Origin: Porticoccus sp965660005
GTDB lineage: Bacteria; Pseudomonadota; Gammaproteobacteria; Pseudomonadales; Porticoccaceae
Length of the DNA stretch: 64,000 nt
Assembly (NCBI RefSeq): GCF_965660005.1
Contig: NZ_CBFHYF010000001.1
Coordinates: 62,001 to 126,000 of the forward strand
Direction of reading: 5' to 3'
Part shown: piece after piece, positions 15,970 to 23,631 of the stretch
How positions within the stretch are numbered: the stretch's first letter is position 1
Layout: the number at the start of each line of letters is the position of its first letter
Notes under the pieces: generated by a model
Told to the model about the DNA's origin: nothing
Databases searched by the model: none
What the model saw: only the letters and a program-made list of their open reading frames with translations
Program-made: the position numbers and the translations under genes

Positions 15970-17769
15970 TTATTGTGCAATCAAATTGGTTCGAACACTG
16001 ATGGGTCGAACTTCGTCTTTATCTATCCTGACATCAAGCAAAGTGGGGCCGAGTCGGTTACAAATCGCTGCAATATCGAGTGACAAGAGATCCTCTGGTG
16101 AATTAATGATATGGGATTCCACACCCATCGCCCTGGCAAAGACGGCAAAATCTGTTTCTGGTATATCAGTACCAATATTTTCTGCACCAGTGAGTCTCTG
16201 CCCATGTTTTACCATGCCGTAGCCACCATCGTTGAGTACGACAAAGATCACTGGCAACTTTTCTTGCGTTGCTACTGTAATTTCCTGGCTATTCATCAGC
16301 ATACTGCCATCTCCCGTGATACATACAACGGGATTACCTGGTCTTGCCAGGGCCGTACCAATGGAACTCCCGATGGCCCACCCGATAGAAGCAAATTCCA
16401 GCGCTGCACGAAATAATCCTCCGTTGGCATCACGCTTTCCAGCAATCCGGCGGTCATAAGGGTGAAGGTAGTGAGTTGCCCAGGCAAAACTGGCACCGGT
16501 ATCTGCAAGATAACGTGTATTTGGAGGGAACAGACTGGATAACTCTTTCATTAACCGCTGGGGTTTTATTGGAGAAGCATTGGAAAGATAGCCTTCTTCA
16601 TCGTCAATAGTGAAATAACGCTCATGCTCAACATCCTCAGCATGGGTTTTACCGGGCACGCTTGCATCAACCGCATGCAGCTTAACTCTACAATCACCTT
16701 CGTAGGACTCGACCAATCGTTCAAAAATTGAAGACAGACGGCCACGCACATGCAACTTGGCCATCGGGCTGCGCGTAAAATTTACTTCCGCAGACTCCAC
16801 ATGAATCATGCGCTTGGTCAACAGCCATTTTGTATCCCACCCATCTGTTGCCCACTCGCCCAGACTTGCCCCGATTGCCACCACCAAATCAACGGACTTA
16901 TCTGTTAAAACCTCTTTTGCACTACTGTGTCCAGCAAAACCAATCACTCCACGGAATAGAGGATGATAGGGGCTTACCAACCCTTTGCCATGTGGGGTAA
17001 CCAGCAGCCTGGCTCCCACTTCAACGGCCAGGCTCAATATACTGCCGATTGCTTCGCTGGCTTCATCGCCAATCAGAAACACCGGGGTTTTGGCTGAGAT
17101 AATTTCTTCGTAAAGCTTGGCAACAGCATGATCGTCCATTAATGATGGACGTTGTAATAAACCAGAGAGATTATAGGCCGGTGTTTTTGCCGACGTCATC
17201 GCCCGCATAACATCCAGGGGTACACTGAGATGCACTGGGCCGGAGGGAGACTGAAATGCGGTCATAACAGCAGTTGCCAACTTGCTCTCAAACTGCTCAA
17301 CATGAGAAACCAACGTGTTATAGCGAGTACAGTGCTCAAAAAGGCCGACTGTATTGATTCCCGTACAGGATGATTCCTGAAATGCCCCCCGCCCAAACGT
17401 GGACAACGCGGTCTGGACTGTAATCACCAGCATCGGAACATTGTTTTCATAGGCAGAAGCTACACCTGTAATCAGGTTTGTCGCACCGGGGCCGGTTGTT
17501 GCACAACACACGCCCAGCTTACCGGTATTTCGGGCATAACCATCCGCCATAAAAGCAGCACCCGTTTCATGTCTGGCGACCACTGCACGGGGGCCACCTC
17601 GACGCTCGCTGCGTGCCAATGCGTTATAAAGAGGCTCGATTGCACCGCCGGGAATACCAAATATATACTCCACTCCGAGCTGCTCCAGATAAGCTATCAA
17701 CAGATCCCCAAACTCTGCATCCGCTTGCATCTGCTGCTTCGGTTTTTTATTCATCCCGAGAGAGCCCAT
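15970..17769 (-). CDS. Thiamine-diphosphate enzyme, acetolactate synthase large-subunit type
   Basis: A 599-residue ThDP enzyme with the usual three domains. The N-terminal PYR domain has FGIPGGAIEPLY and the catalytic glutamate Glu68 in ARHETGAAFMADGYAR. A central domain (about 200-340) follows. The PP domain contains the ThDP/Mg motif GDGSMLMNSQEI and ends LDVRID. It resembles acetolactate synthase, but there is no regulatory small subunit beside it; instead a citrate-synthase-like gene follows after 2 bases. I infer a catabolic or specialised carboligase/decarboxylase rather than branched-chain amino acid synthesis. ATG 17769 has AAGGA seven bases upstream; a TTG 21 bases earlier is less likely. 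Confidence 0.8.
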   Translation of the reverse strand: MGSLGMNKKPKQQMQADAEFGDLLIAYLEQLGVEYIFGIPGGAIEPLYNALARSERRGGPRAVVARHETGAAFMADGYARNTGKLGVCCATTGPGATNLITGVASAYENNVPMLVITVQTALSTFGRGAFQESSCTGINTVGLFEHCTRYNTLVSHVEQFESKLATAVMTAFQSPSGPVHLSVPLDVMRAMTSAKTPAYNLSGLLQRPSLMDDHAVAKLYEEIISAKTPVFLIGDEASEAIGSILSLAVEVGARLLVTPHGKGLVSPYHPLFRGVIGFAGHSSAKEVLTDKSVDLVVAIGASLGEWATDGWDTKWLLTKRMIHVESAEVNFTRSPMAKLHVRGRLSSIFERLVESYEGDCRVKLHAVDASVPGKTHAEDVEHERYFTIDDEEGYLSNASPIKPQRLMKELSSLFPPNTRYLADTGASFAWATHYLHPYDRRIAGKRDANGGLFRAALEFASIGWAIGSSIGTALARPGNPVVCITGDGSMLMNSQEITVATQEKLPVIFVVLNDGGYGMVKHGQRLTGAENIGTDIPETDFAVFARAMGVESHIINSPEDLLSLDIAAICNRLGPTLLDVRIDKDEVRPISVRTNLIAQ

Positions 17770-17993
17770 AATTTTTTCCTTTTTAATCAATGAGATAAGA
17801 CTTTTTCTTAAATCTATTTCAGTGATTTACGCATTATTGCCTTATTTTTATTAAAAATTCAGTAATTTAACGGATAACTATCTGTTCTGTGCAGCCACCC
17901 ACAGGAGAAAGCCGCGAGTTCACTTCCAGTCGATAAACCGGCCTCCTTACCTTATAATGGCGAGCCACACACAGACCGGTTTACATCCTGCCA
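17770..17993. other. AT-rich intergenic region between divergent operons
   Basis: About 220 bases, notably AT-rich over 17770-17880 unlike the surrounding genes, consistent with an acquired accessory patch for the leftward ThDP operon. For the rightward operon a perfect TATAAT is at 17953-17958, without a clear -35. Confidence 0.5.
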
Positions 17994-18734
17994 ATGAACG
18001 AGCTGTCTCCCCCGCCCAAAAATACTGCAGCGAATAAAGGTAAAAGCGAAAGCCTGCTTCTCAACCTGCTCTTCAACATCATTATTCCCACACTGATTCT
18101 TACCAAGCTCAGCGGTGATGATTATCTCGGCACCCGGCTCGGGATTGTTGTAGCACTCGCGTTCCCCGTCATCTACGGGCTGAAGGACTTTGTTGCTGCC
18201 AGAAGAATCAATTTCTTCTCTGCACTGGGGGTGGTGAGCGTATTGTTGACGGGCGGGATCAGTCTTCTGGAACTGGACCCGGCCTATATCGCCATAAAGG
18301 AAGCGTTAATTCCCGCCATCTTCGGGCTGGCCACTGTTGTCTCCCTGAAAACGCCCTATCCTCTGGTAAAAACGTTTCTCTACAATGACAAAATACTTCA
18401 GACAGACCGGGTAGCTGCCGCACTGGCAAAAAGGAGCAACACCCTGCATTTTGAAAAATGCCTGAGCAATGCGTCCTGGATGGTCGCCGGATCTTTTTTC
18501 CTTTCATCGTTACTGAATTACCTGCTGGCCACCCTGCTCATTACCGCACAGCCCGGCACAGTTGAATTTAATGATCAACTGGGCAAAATGACGGCGTTGA
18601 GTTTTCCGGTCATAGCCCTTCCAGCCATGCTGGTATTGACCGGAGCGCTGTTTTATCTATTCAGGGGAATTACCAAATTGACCGGCTTATCCCTTGAAGA
18701 GGTTATCCACCACCACGACAAGAAAGAGAAGTGA
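17994..18734 (+). CDS. Membrane protein, VC0807-like family
   Basis: A 246-residue integral membrane protein with about six hydrophobic segments (for example LLFNIIIPTLILTKL, IVVALAFPVIYGL, FSALGVVSVLLTGGI and two near the C terminus). The layout and the conserved NLLFNIIIPTLIL start resemble the VC0807 family, a septation-protein-A-like group of unknown function. It is the first gene of a five-gene operon and precedes a YciI protein by 4 bases; in other gammaproteobacteria a septation protein of the YciB type has a similar position beside yciI. The function is not known. Confidence 0.65.
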   Translation: MNELSPPPKNTAANKGKSESLLLNLLFNIIIPTLILTKLSGDDYLGTRLGIVVALAFPVIYGLKDFVAARRINFFSALGVVSVLLTGGISLLELDPAYIAIKEALIPAIFGLATVVSLKTPYPLVKTFLYNDKILQTDRVAAALAKRSNTLHFEKCLSNASWMVAGSFFLSSLLNYLLATLLITAQPGTVEFNDQLGKMTALSFPVIALPAMLVLTGALFYLFRGITKLTGLSLEEVIHHHDKKEK

Positions 18735-18738
18735 ACCC

Positions 18739-19038
18739 ATGTGGTATGCGATTATCAGTCAGGATGTGACAAACAGTCTGAAAATACGACTGGCTTCAAG
18801 GCCGGCCCACCTGGCGAGACTGGAAGCCCTGAAGGCTGAAGGGAGACTGCTGCTCGCCGGACCTCACCCCGCAGTAGACTGTGACAATCCCGGTGAAGCA
18901 GGCTTTTCCGGCAGCCTGATCGTGGCCGAATTTGAATCACTTGAAGCTGCAAAAAAGTGGGCCGATACCGACCCCTATAACATCGCTGGTGTCTATGCCA
19001 GCGTCATGGTCAAACCGTTTAAAAAGGTGCTGCCTTGA
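18739..19038 (+). CDS. yciI: YciI-like protein
   Basis: A 99-residue single-domain YciI protein: MWYAIISQD at the start, RPAHLARLEALKAEGRLLLAGPHP and the end DPYNIAGVYASVMVKPFKKV are family marks. YciI is a small dimeric ferredoxin-like fold with a conserved His-Asp pair (here His in RPAHL) and suspected but unproven enzyme activity. The start at 18739 is 4 bases after the previous stop. Its TGA overlaps an ATG of the next gene, giving a TGATG coupling. Confidence 0.9.
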   Translation: MWYAIISQDVTNSLKIRLASRPAHLARLEALKAEGRLLLAGPHPAVDCDNPGEAGFSGSLIVAEFESLEAAKKWADTDPYNIAGVYASVMVKPFKKVLP

Positions 19039-19736
19039 TGCCATCACAGCTATTAGAGACGCTTATGTTCAGAATCATGCGATCATTTTCAATGGCGGGA
19101 TTATTACTGCTCGCAAGCACCGTCAGTGCGGAGACTATTTATGTTTCTGACGAATATTCAGTGCCATTGCGATCATCACCCTGCGCGGGGTGTTCCATTC
19201 TGCACCGAGGCATTAAAAGCGGCACCCCCATGACACTGGTTGAAACCAACGGGGAGGGCTGGGCGCACGTCACTACCTCAAGCGGACTTGATGGCTGGAT
19301 GCCTTCGCAATATCTGCAAAAAGAACCTGTTGCACGCGATCTGGTTGAACGTATGAAAACCCAACTGGCTACCGCCGAGGAAAAAGCGTTGCAACTGACA
19401 GAAGAGTTGCAACGCCTGAAGGAAGAGAATGCCCAATCGCTTGCCGAGCTTGGTCGTGTGAAAGAGACAAATGATGAAGTGAGCAGTGAACTATCATCGA
19501 TCAAGAAAATGTCTGCCAATGCCATTTCAATGAATGCACAGAACCAGGAACTGCTGGAGCGTAACGGTATATTGCAAAATGAAATCGATGTATTGAAGGC
19601 AACCAATCACCAGCTGGAAAGCAGTGACAGAAACACCTGGTTCCTTTATGGCGCACTAGCGGTGCTTATGGGATCCATGCTGACTCTCATCTTGCCCAGA
19701 TTAAAACGACGCAAACGATTCTCGGAATGGGGATAA
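19038..19736 (+). CDS. TIGR04211-type SH3 domain-containing exported protein
   Basis: About 232 residues. A signal peptide (FSMAGLLLLASTVSAE) precedes a bacterial SH3 domain (ETIYVSDEYSVPLRSSPC to GWMPSQYLQ), a long coiled coil (roughly residues 100-195, rich in Leu/Glu) and a C-terminal membrane helix followed by a basic tail (RLKRRKRFSEW). This matches the YgiM-like TIGR04211 family, a membrane-tethered periplasmic protein of unknown role. ATG 19038 overlaps the yciI stop; ATG 19065, with GAGACG upstream, gives a neater signal peptide and may be the real start. It is followed by ppiA after 4 bases. Confidence 0.85.
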   Translation: MPSQLLETLMFRIMRSFSMAGLLLLASTVSAETIYVSDEYSVPLRSSPCAGCSILHRGIKSGTPMTLVETNGEGWAHVTTSSGLDGWMPSQYLQKEPVARDLVERMKTQLATAEEKALQLTEELQRLKEENAQSLAELGRVKETNDEVSSELSSIKKMSANAISMNAQNQELLERNGILQNEIDVLKATNHQLESSDRNTWFLYGALAVLMGSMLTLILPRLKRRKRFSEWG

Positions 19737-19740
19737 CCAC

Positions 19741-20310
19741 ATGAAGCATTTCATCACAGCAACAATATTACTATTGAGCACCATGAGCACCCTGGCAGCT
19801 CCCGGCGAACCTGCCCAAGTGTTGATAAAAACGAATATGGGAGATATTCAGCTGGCGCTGGATTCGGAAAAATCACCGACAACCGTCGCAAACTTTATTC
19901 AGCTTCTGAAAAACAAACATTATGACGGTTTGATTTTTCACCGGGTCATTCAGGGATTTATGATTCAGGCAGGTGGCTTCAATGAGTACATGAGCTCCAG
20001 AGAGCCGGCCAGCAAGCCGATTAAAAACGAGTCGTACAATGGTCTCAAGAATCACAGGGGTACAGTGGCCATGGCCAGAACATCTGACCCCAATAGCGCC
20101 AAGGCGCAGTTTTTCATCAACCTTGACGACAACTGGAATTTGGATAAAACCCCACAAAATCCCGGTTATACAGTATTTGGAAAAGTGGCCAAAGGAATGG
20201 ATGTAGTCGACAAAATTGCCAGTGTTCCGGTTGGCTCGGCGGGGGGCCATGACGATGTACCTAGGCAACCGGTACGGATTATTGAAGCAACCCTGCTGGA
20301 TGCCCAGTAA
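19741..20310 (+). CDS. ppiA: Periplasmic cyclophilin-type peptidyl-prolyl isomerase
   Basis: A 189-residue cyclophilin with an N-terminal signal peptide (LLLSTMSTLAAPGE cleavage region). Cyclophilin marks are FHRVIQGFMIQAGG, the active-site arginine in FHRV, KAQFFINL and YTVFGKV. It should catalyse proline isomerisation of exported proteins in the periplasm. A cytoplasmic PpiB-type would lack the leader. It lies 4 bases from each operon neighbour. Confidence 0.92.
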   Translation: MKHFITATILLLSTMSTLAAPGEPAQVLIKTNMGDIQLALDSEKSPTTVANFIQLLKNKHYDGLIFHRVIQGFMIQAGGFNEYMSSREPASKPIKNESYNGLKNHRGTVAMARTSDPNSAKAQFFINLDDNWNLDKTPQNPGYTVFGKVAKGMDVVDKIASVPVGSAGGHDDVPRQPVRIIEATLLDAQ

Positions 20311-20313
20311 AGC

Positions 20314-21096
20314 ATGGACATCGCTCTCAGCGTCAACCTCAATAAAATCGCCCTGATTCGTAACTCCCGTGAGGGAAATTATCCGAATCTGATTGAGCAT
20401 GCCAAAGCCTGTATCAGCCATGGTTCGGACGGTATCACGGTACATCCCAGGCCTGACCAGCGCCACGTCCGGCCAGGTGATGTATTGCAACTGGCGGAAC
20501 TGCTCAAGCCATTGCCTGACATCGAATTCAATGTTGAGGGCAATCCATTTGCAGCCGCCAGGGGTGACTATCCGGGGCTGACGGCGCTCGCAGAAGCCTC
20601 ACTGCCCGACCAGTGCACACTGGTGCCGGATTCAGATCATCAGCTCACATCCGATCACGGTTTTGATCTGACTAAAACCGCTGACAAACTGCTACCCGTT
20701 ATTGAGAAGCTGAACGCCCTGAAAATTCGGGTAAGCCTGTTTATGGACCCGATTCCGAAACAGATTGAGCTGGCAAAACAGCTCGGGGCAGACCGTATTG
20801 AACTGTATACCGGCCCCTATGCGGCAGCTTGGAGCCATGATGCAGAAATACGGGAAAGGCTGTATCAACAGCACCACCAGGCGGCGCTACTGGCCACAGA
20901 ACTCGGTCTGGGGGTCAATGCAGGACACGACCTCAACCTGCACAACCTGCCAAGATTTTCGACCATTCCCGGCCTGAAAGAAGTCTCCATCGGCCACGCC
21001 CTGATCGTGGATGCGATTACCCTGGGACTGGAGAACGCCGTCAAAGCCTACAAAGCCATTCTTGAATTAGCGACAAATTCGCAGGATCTCAAGTAG
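20314..21096 (+). CDS. pdxJ: Pyridoxine 5'-phosphate synthase, divergent PdxJ type
   Basis: A 260-residue TIM-barrel protein of the PdxJ family, which joins deoxyxylulose phosphate and aminoacetone phosphate in vitamin B6 synthesis. Recognisable parts are GITVHPRPDQRHV, EFNVEGNP, RIELYTGPYA, LGVNAGHDLN and EVSIGHALI. The N terminus reads SVNLNKIALIRNSR instead of the proteobacterial NIDHVATLRQAR; that form is, as I recall, typical of Bacteroidetes-like PdxJ. Its context is also odd: it ends a ppiA operon rather than lying in the usual era-recO-pdxJ-acpS group. Transfer, or a second specialised copy, is plausible. Confidence 0.88.
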   Translation: MDIALSVNLNKIALIRNSREGNYPNLIEHAKACISHGSDGITVHPRPDQRHVRPGDVLQLAELLKPLPDIEFNVEGNPFAAARGDYPGLTALAEASLPDQCTLVPDSDHQLTSDHGFDLTKTADKLLPVIEKLNALKIRVSLFMDPIPKQIELAKQLGADRIELYTGPYAAAWSHDAEIRERLYQQHHQAALLATELGLGVNAGHDLNLHNLPRFSTIPGLKEVSIGHALIVDAITLGLENAVKAYKAILELATNSQDLK

Positions 21097-21112
21097 CAAA
21101 CCTTTATGGTGC

Positions 21113-21478
21113 TCAGGCTCCCTCAGTTTCACTGAGCTGCTGGCAGCCAATACAGCGAGCCGATTCAGGTTTTATCTCAAGCCGGCGGGAATCAATCAAC
21201 TCGCCGCATTGTTCACACCAACCGTATTCACCCTGATCCAGAGACTGCAAAGCCCGCTCTACAGCCACCAAGCGCTTGCGATAAGCCGACCTACTGGCAT
21301 GGCACATCTGCTGCTGTTGCAGTGCATCCATTCTCGATAACTTGCCTACGGTGGTCTGATCAAGCGTGACGGTTTGGCTTGCTCCCGTTGATATATCCAG
21401 CAACTCACTGAGCTCGACCCGCAGGCTTTCCAATATGTCCCTGAAATGATTCAACTGCTTATCGGGTAAGTTCTGCAT
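21113..21478 (-). CDS. DksA/TraR-type zinc finger protein
   Basis: A 121-residue protein with a helical coiled-coil N-terminal part and a C4 zinc finger at Cys88, Cys91, Cys109 and Cys112 (CEQC and CIGC) embedded in YGWCEQCGELIDSRRLEIKPES. It is shorter than DksA (about 150) and the coiled-coil tip is SRMDALQQQQM, without the acidic DxxDxA motif of DksA itself. It could bind RNA polymerase through the secondary channel, but this is inferred from family. It is divergent from the rRNA methyltransferase gene and stands alone. Confidence 0.83.
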   Translation of the reverse strand: MQNLPDKQLNHFRDILESLRVELSELLDISTGASQTVTLDQTTVGKLSRMDALQQQQMCHASRSAYRKRLVAVERALQSLDQGEYGWCEQCGELIDSRRLEIKPESARCIGCQQLSETEGA

Positions 21479-21518
21479 AGGCTTATAATAGTGCTTTATC
21501 GATTACCGGTTGTGCACA

Positions 21519-22310
21519 ATGACACGTCAACACAATACGTCTGCTCCAAGGGACGAATATCTTCAGCGAAAGCGTTTTTTTGACAAAATGCTCACCATCT
21601 ATGGGCGAAAACCGGTGCTGGAAGCACTCGAGGATGGCGACATCCCCTGCTATCGTCTGCACCTTGCCGAATCCAACCAAGCGGGGGGAATCATCGCCCA
21701 GATCATGAAACTGGCCGAAGTTCGGGGTGTGGAAATAAAGTTTCACAGCCGTCAGGCACTGTCACGCATTTCGCGCAACGGCAAACAGGATCAAGGCGTG
21801 GCAGCCGATCTGGCTTGCCCCCACCACCTGTTGCTGGAAGACTTTCTCGCCAATCCACTAACAGACAATTACAGCCTGATTGCACTGGATGGCGTCACCA
21901 ACCCACAGAATCTCGGCATGATTATCCGCTCGGTAACCGCCAGCCCATGCCACGGTCTACTGTTACCCGCTCAGGGTATTGCTGCCATTTCCCCACTGGT
22001 GATCAAAGCCAGCGCCGGAACTCTGTTCAAGAGCAGACTGATTCACTGCGATAATCTGGCAGGGGCGCTGAAGGCGCTCAAACAACAGGGCGCCACTTGC
22101 TGTGCCCTGTCCTCCGATGGAGAACAGACTCTCTCCGGTTTCCGACCGAAAACACCGGTCGTTTATGTACTGGGCAATGAAACGGAGGGGGTCTCCAAAA
22201 CCGTCAACGACTGTTGTACAACTCGTCTTCGGATTCCCATGCAAAATGGCGTGGAGTCACTGAATGTCGCCGTCACAGCAGCCCTGCTGGCTTTTCGTGG
22301 CTCTTGCTGA
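21519..22310 (+). CDS. TrmH/SpoU family RNA 2'-O-methyltransferase
   Basis: About 263 residues. An N-terminal substrate-binding domain (IYGRKPVLEALEDG) is followed by the SPOUT domain with LDGVTNPQNLGMIIRS, YVLGNETEGV and IPMQNGVESLNVAVTAALL, the three SPOUT motifs of the deep trefoil knot. It resembles RlmB (23S rRNA Gm2251), but the true RlmB normally follows rnr, so it may be a paralogue. ATG 21519 is used; the frame could start 9 bases earlier at TTG. A TATAAT at 21484-21489 may be its promoter. Confidence 0.85.
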   Translation: MTRQHNTSAPRDEYLQRKRFFDKMLTIYGRKPVLEALEDGDIPCYRLHLAESNQAGGIIAQIMKLAEVRGVEIKFHSRQALSRISRNGKQDQGVAADLACPHHLLLEDFLANPLTDNYSLIALDGVTNPQNLGMIIRSVTASPCHGLLLPAQGIAAISPLVIKASAGTLFKSRLIHCDNLAGALKALKQQGATCCALSSDGEQTLSGFRPKTPVVYVLGNETEGVSKTVNDCCTTRLRIPMQNGVESLNVAVTAALLAFRGSC

Positions 22311-22315
22311 TCCAA

Positions 22316-23557
22316 TCAGCGTTCCTGAGTCTCATAAGACAATGGCTTCCAAAGATCACTGAATTTAATGGCGATTGCTGCAGCCAACACAGTCAATGCG
22401 CCCAGCGCACCAATGGCCATCAACACCCCCACGGAGGCAATCGCATGACCACTGAGCCATGCTCCCACCGTCGCAGCACCAAACAGCGATAACTGGTAAA
22501 CGGAGACCACCCTTGCCCGATACTCCTGAGGCGACTCCTCGTGGGTAAGGGAACGGCCCAACATCATGGCCACCCCCGAAGCGCCTCCCCACAACAGCAC
22601 CAATACAAATAATAACCAGACGGGTGGATGAAGGGCGATCATCATCAGGAATAAGCCGCGTACCAGCAAGCTGAGTAACAGAACCCTGCCGGACTGCCTG
22701 AAGCGACCCACCAGCCGAATAATAATCACATTGGAAATGATGACACCTAACATAAAAGTAAACTGGATGGACGCAAAAAAGGACGCACCCTGCTGATAGA
22801 CCTCCCGGGTCAACAGGGGCATGGCGACAAGATACAGTCCAAAGCCGAGAAACCCGGTAGCCGCAACCACCATCATTAACTGGAATAATCGCCGGTGATG
22901 CCAGACCAGTTTCAAGCCGGACATCATATCCACCCAGGTAGAACCGCGGCGTCCCATACTGCCCTCTGGCAAATAGCCTAGGCTTTTTCGCAACAGCCAA
23001 CCGGAAATGACCAGCAATGCCAGTTGGAAACTAATCAACGGCAACAAGCCAATGTGATCCATATAGCCAGCCAGAAAAATACCGGCACTTTGGGCAGCAA
23101 ACTGTACAAAGGAAGCCCTGGCCACAGCCTGTTGCAACTGAGTATCCACAACACGCGACAGCAGACTTTCCCTGGCGGGCTGTACAAATGCGGTAATCGT
23201 GCCAAAACAGAACCCGTAGAGCAGCATCGCACTGTAGGATAGCTGGCCTGTCCACAGTGCTCCCAGCAACATCAGACATGGCAGGTTATAGAGTAGATAA
23301 AGGCGAAACAGGTGTTGTCCGGGGTGACGATTATCCGAGAGAACGCCACCCCACAAAACGAATAACAGTTGCGGCAGCATCAAAGCCATCTGCGCGATAC
23401 CAACCCGCTCCGCCGTCTCGTTCAGGACACCGACCAACAGCCAGGGAAACAGTATGATCTGCAGCCCGTGCGCGAAGGAACTCACACCCATACCCTGCAG
23501 GTAAAAACGAAAACTGCCCGTAGGGCTGTCCTTCAAGCCTTTATCGTTGTCGGTCAT
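22316..23557 (-). CDS. MFS transporter
   Basis: About 413 residues with twelve hydrophobic segments and typical MFS loop motifs (GGVLSDNRHPG between helices 2 and 3; GRSLTHEESPQEYRARV late). It resembles EntS-type exporters (MFS_3), but the substrate cannot be told. ATG 23557 (MTDNDKG) is chosen over 23611. It is 5 bases from the convergent methyltransferase gene and about 75 bases downstream of ligA on the same strand. Confidence 0.8.
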   Translation of the reverse strand: MTDNDKGLKDSPTGSFRFYLQGMGVSSFAHGLQIILFPWLLVGVLNETAERVGIAQMALMLPQLLFVLWGGVLSDNRHPGQHLFRLYLLYNLPCLMLLGALWTGQLSYSAMLLYGFCFGTITAFVQPARESLLSRVVDTQLQQAVARASFVQFAAQSAGIFLAGYMDHIGLLPLISFQLALLVISGWLLRKSLGYLPEGSMGRRGSTWVDMMSGLKLVWHHRRLFQLMMVVAATGFLGFGLYLVAMPLLTREVYQQGASFFASIQFTFMLGVIISNVIIIRLVGRFRQSGRVLLLSLLVRGLFLMMIALHPPVWLLFVLVLLWGGASGVAMMLGRSLTHEESPQEYRARVVSVYQLSLFGAATVGAWLSGHAIASVGVLMAIGALGALTVLAAAIAIKFSDLWKPLSYETQER

Positions 23558-23631
23558 TTGAGATAACACTAGCCAAAATGGCACCTTCAGAGGTTGACAA
23601 CATAGCAACACCGGAAAGTGTTAAATCGTCT

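Noticed and set aside
22365..23000. 211-codon minus-strand frame in the MFS gene
   Set aside because: Shadow frame of a membrane protein gene with consistent MFS motifs in the main frame.
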